Below are positions 13,007 to 13,067 of a DNA stretch of 13,067 nt, in pieces. The stretch lies in assembly GCA_021793945.1 (NCBI GenBank), contig JAJYRT010000043.1, positions 1 through 13,067 on the forward strand. The letters run 5' to 3'. Every line of letters begins with the position of its first letter. The first letter of the stretch is position 1. This DNA is from Thermoplasmata archaeon (lineage in GTDB: Archaea > Thermoplasmatota > Thermoplasmata > Thermoplasmatales > Thermoplasmataceae). The notes beneath the pieces are model-generated. The model worked only from the letters and a program-made list of their open reading frames with translations. It did not search any database and was not told where the DNA came from. Position numbers and translations under genes: made by a program.

Positions 13007-13067
13007 ATGAACCCATCCTCATTTGAATATTTTGCGCCGAGGAGGATAGAGGAGGCATTTGACATAC
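13007..13067 (+). CDS. FAD-binding medium subunit of a CO-dehydrogenase/aldehyde-oxidoreductase type enzyme (5' end only)
   Basis: Only the first 20 codons are present, reading MNPSSFEYFAPRRIEEAFDI. The F-x-Y-x-x-P-x-x-(I/L)-E-E-A opening is characteristic of CoxM/CutM/xanthine dehydrogenase FAD subunits, which pass electrons between the iron-sulfur and molybdenum subunits. In Thermoplasmatales such enzymes include a glyceraldehyde oxidoreductase of the non-phosphorylative sugar pathway. If correct, the iron-sulfur and molybdenum subunit genes should follow outside the window. The assignment rests on a short N-terminus and is correspondingly tentative. The gene diverges from the DndC-like gene across about 150 bases. 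Confidence 0.6.
   Translation, partial: MNPSSFEYFAPRRIEEAFDI

Noticed and set aside
8320..13067. Second copy of the tRNA-Glu 3' end as a right attachment site
   Set aside because: I scanned by eye for the CCCGACCGGAGCA segment and found no convincing copy; the boundary may lie beyond the window or be eroded.
1..13067. CRISPR array, rRNA, transposon terminal repeats
   Set aside because: No regularly spaced repeats, rRNA-like sequence or paired terminal inverted repeats were noticed anywhere in the window.

Overview
The window looks like a chromosome segment from a thermoacidophilic archaeon of the Thermoplasmatales type (Thermoplasma, Ferroplasma, Cuniculiplasma relatives). The evidence is a mevalonate 3-kinase-like gene of the kind known from Thermoplasma and Picrophilus, an archaeal Sec61-beta, an archaeal-type signal peptidase, GGTGAT ribosome binding sites, and TATA boxes about 22-27 bases upstream of start codons that imply leaderless mRNAs. 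I ran no database search; assignments rest on motifs and on remembered family features.

Layout. (1) 1-525: the end of a helical coiled-coil gene and a second small helical gene, neither recognised. (2) 807-3092: a tight four-gene sulfur-handling operon: DsrE-family protein, TusA-like sulfur carrier, sulfide:quinone-reductase-like flavoprotein and DUF1641 protein. (3) 5885-3112, minus strand: the two-subunit glycine decarboxylase, gcvPA then gcvPB, overlapping by ATGA. (4) 5993-6976: a leaderless mevalonate 3-kinase, diverging from gcvPA. (5) 7768-6983 (minus) and 7927-8091 (plus): divergent signal peptidase I and Sec61-beta, both parts of protein export.

(6) 8245-8319 is tRNA-Glu(CTC). Immediately behind it, on the opposite strand, lies a broken tyrosine recombinase with an in-frame stop, a missing HxxR box and a Gly-His box changed to Gly-Ile. 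This marks an old integration site. What follows to about 12.9 kb looks like an accessory island: a 46-residue small protein, a doubtful 39-residue frame, an overlapping gene pair made of an unrecognised 263-residue protein and a 635-residue GHKL/Hsp90-like ATPase, and a convergent short DndC-like protein (PAPS-reductase/ATP-pyrophosphatase fold) ending two bases away. The ATPase pair is visibly AT-richer than the gcv genes. (7) 13007 to the end starts a gene resembling the FAD subunit of CO-dehydrogenase/aldehyde-oxidoreductase enzymes.

The most interesting part is 8.2-12.9 kb. A GHKL ATPase with a dedicated unknown partner, next to a DndC-like enzyme that lacks DndA, DndD and DndE in the window, behind a tRNA-linked integrase remnant, is a reasonable candidate for an undescribed defence or DNA-modification system. 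That functional reading is inference from context only.
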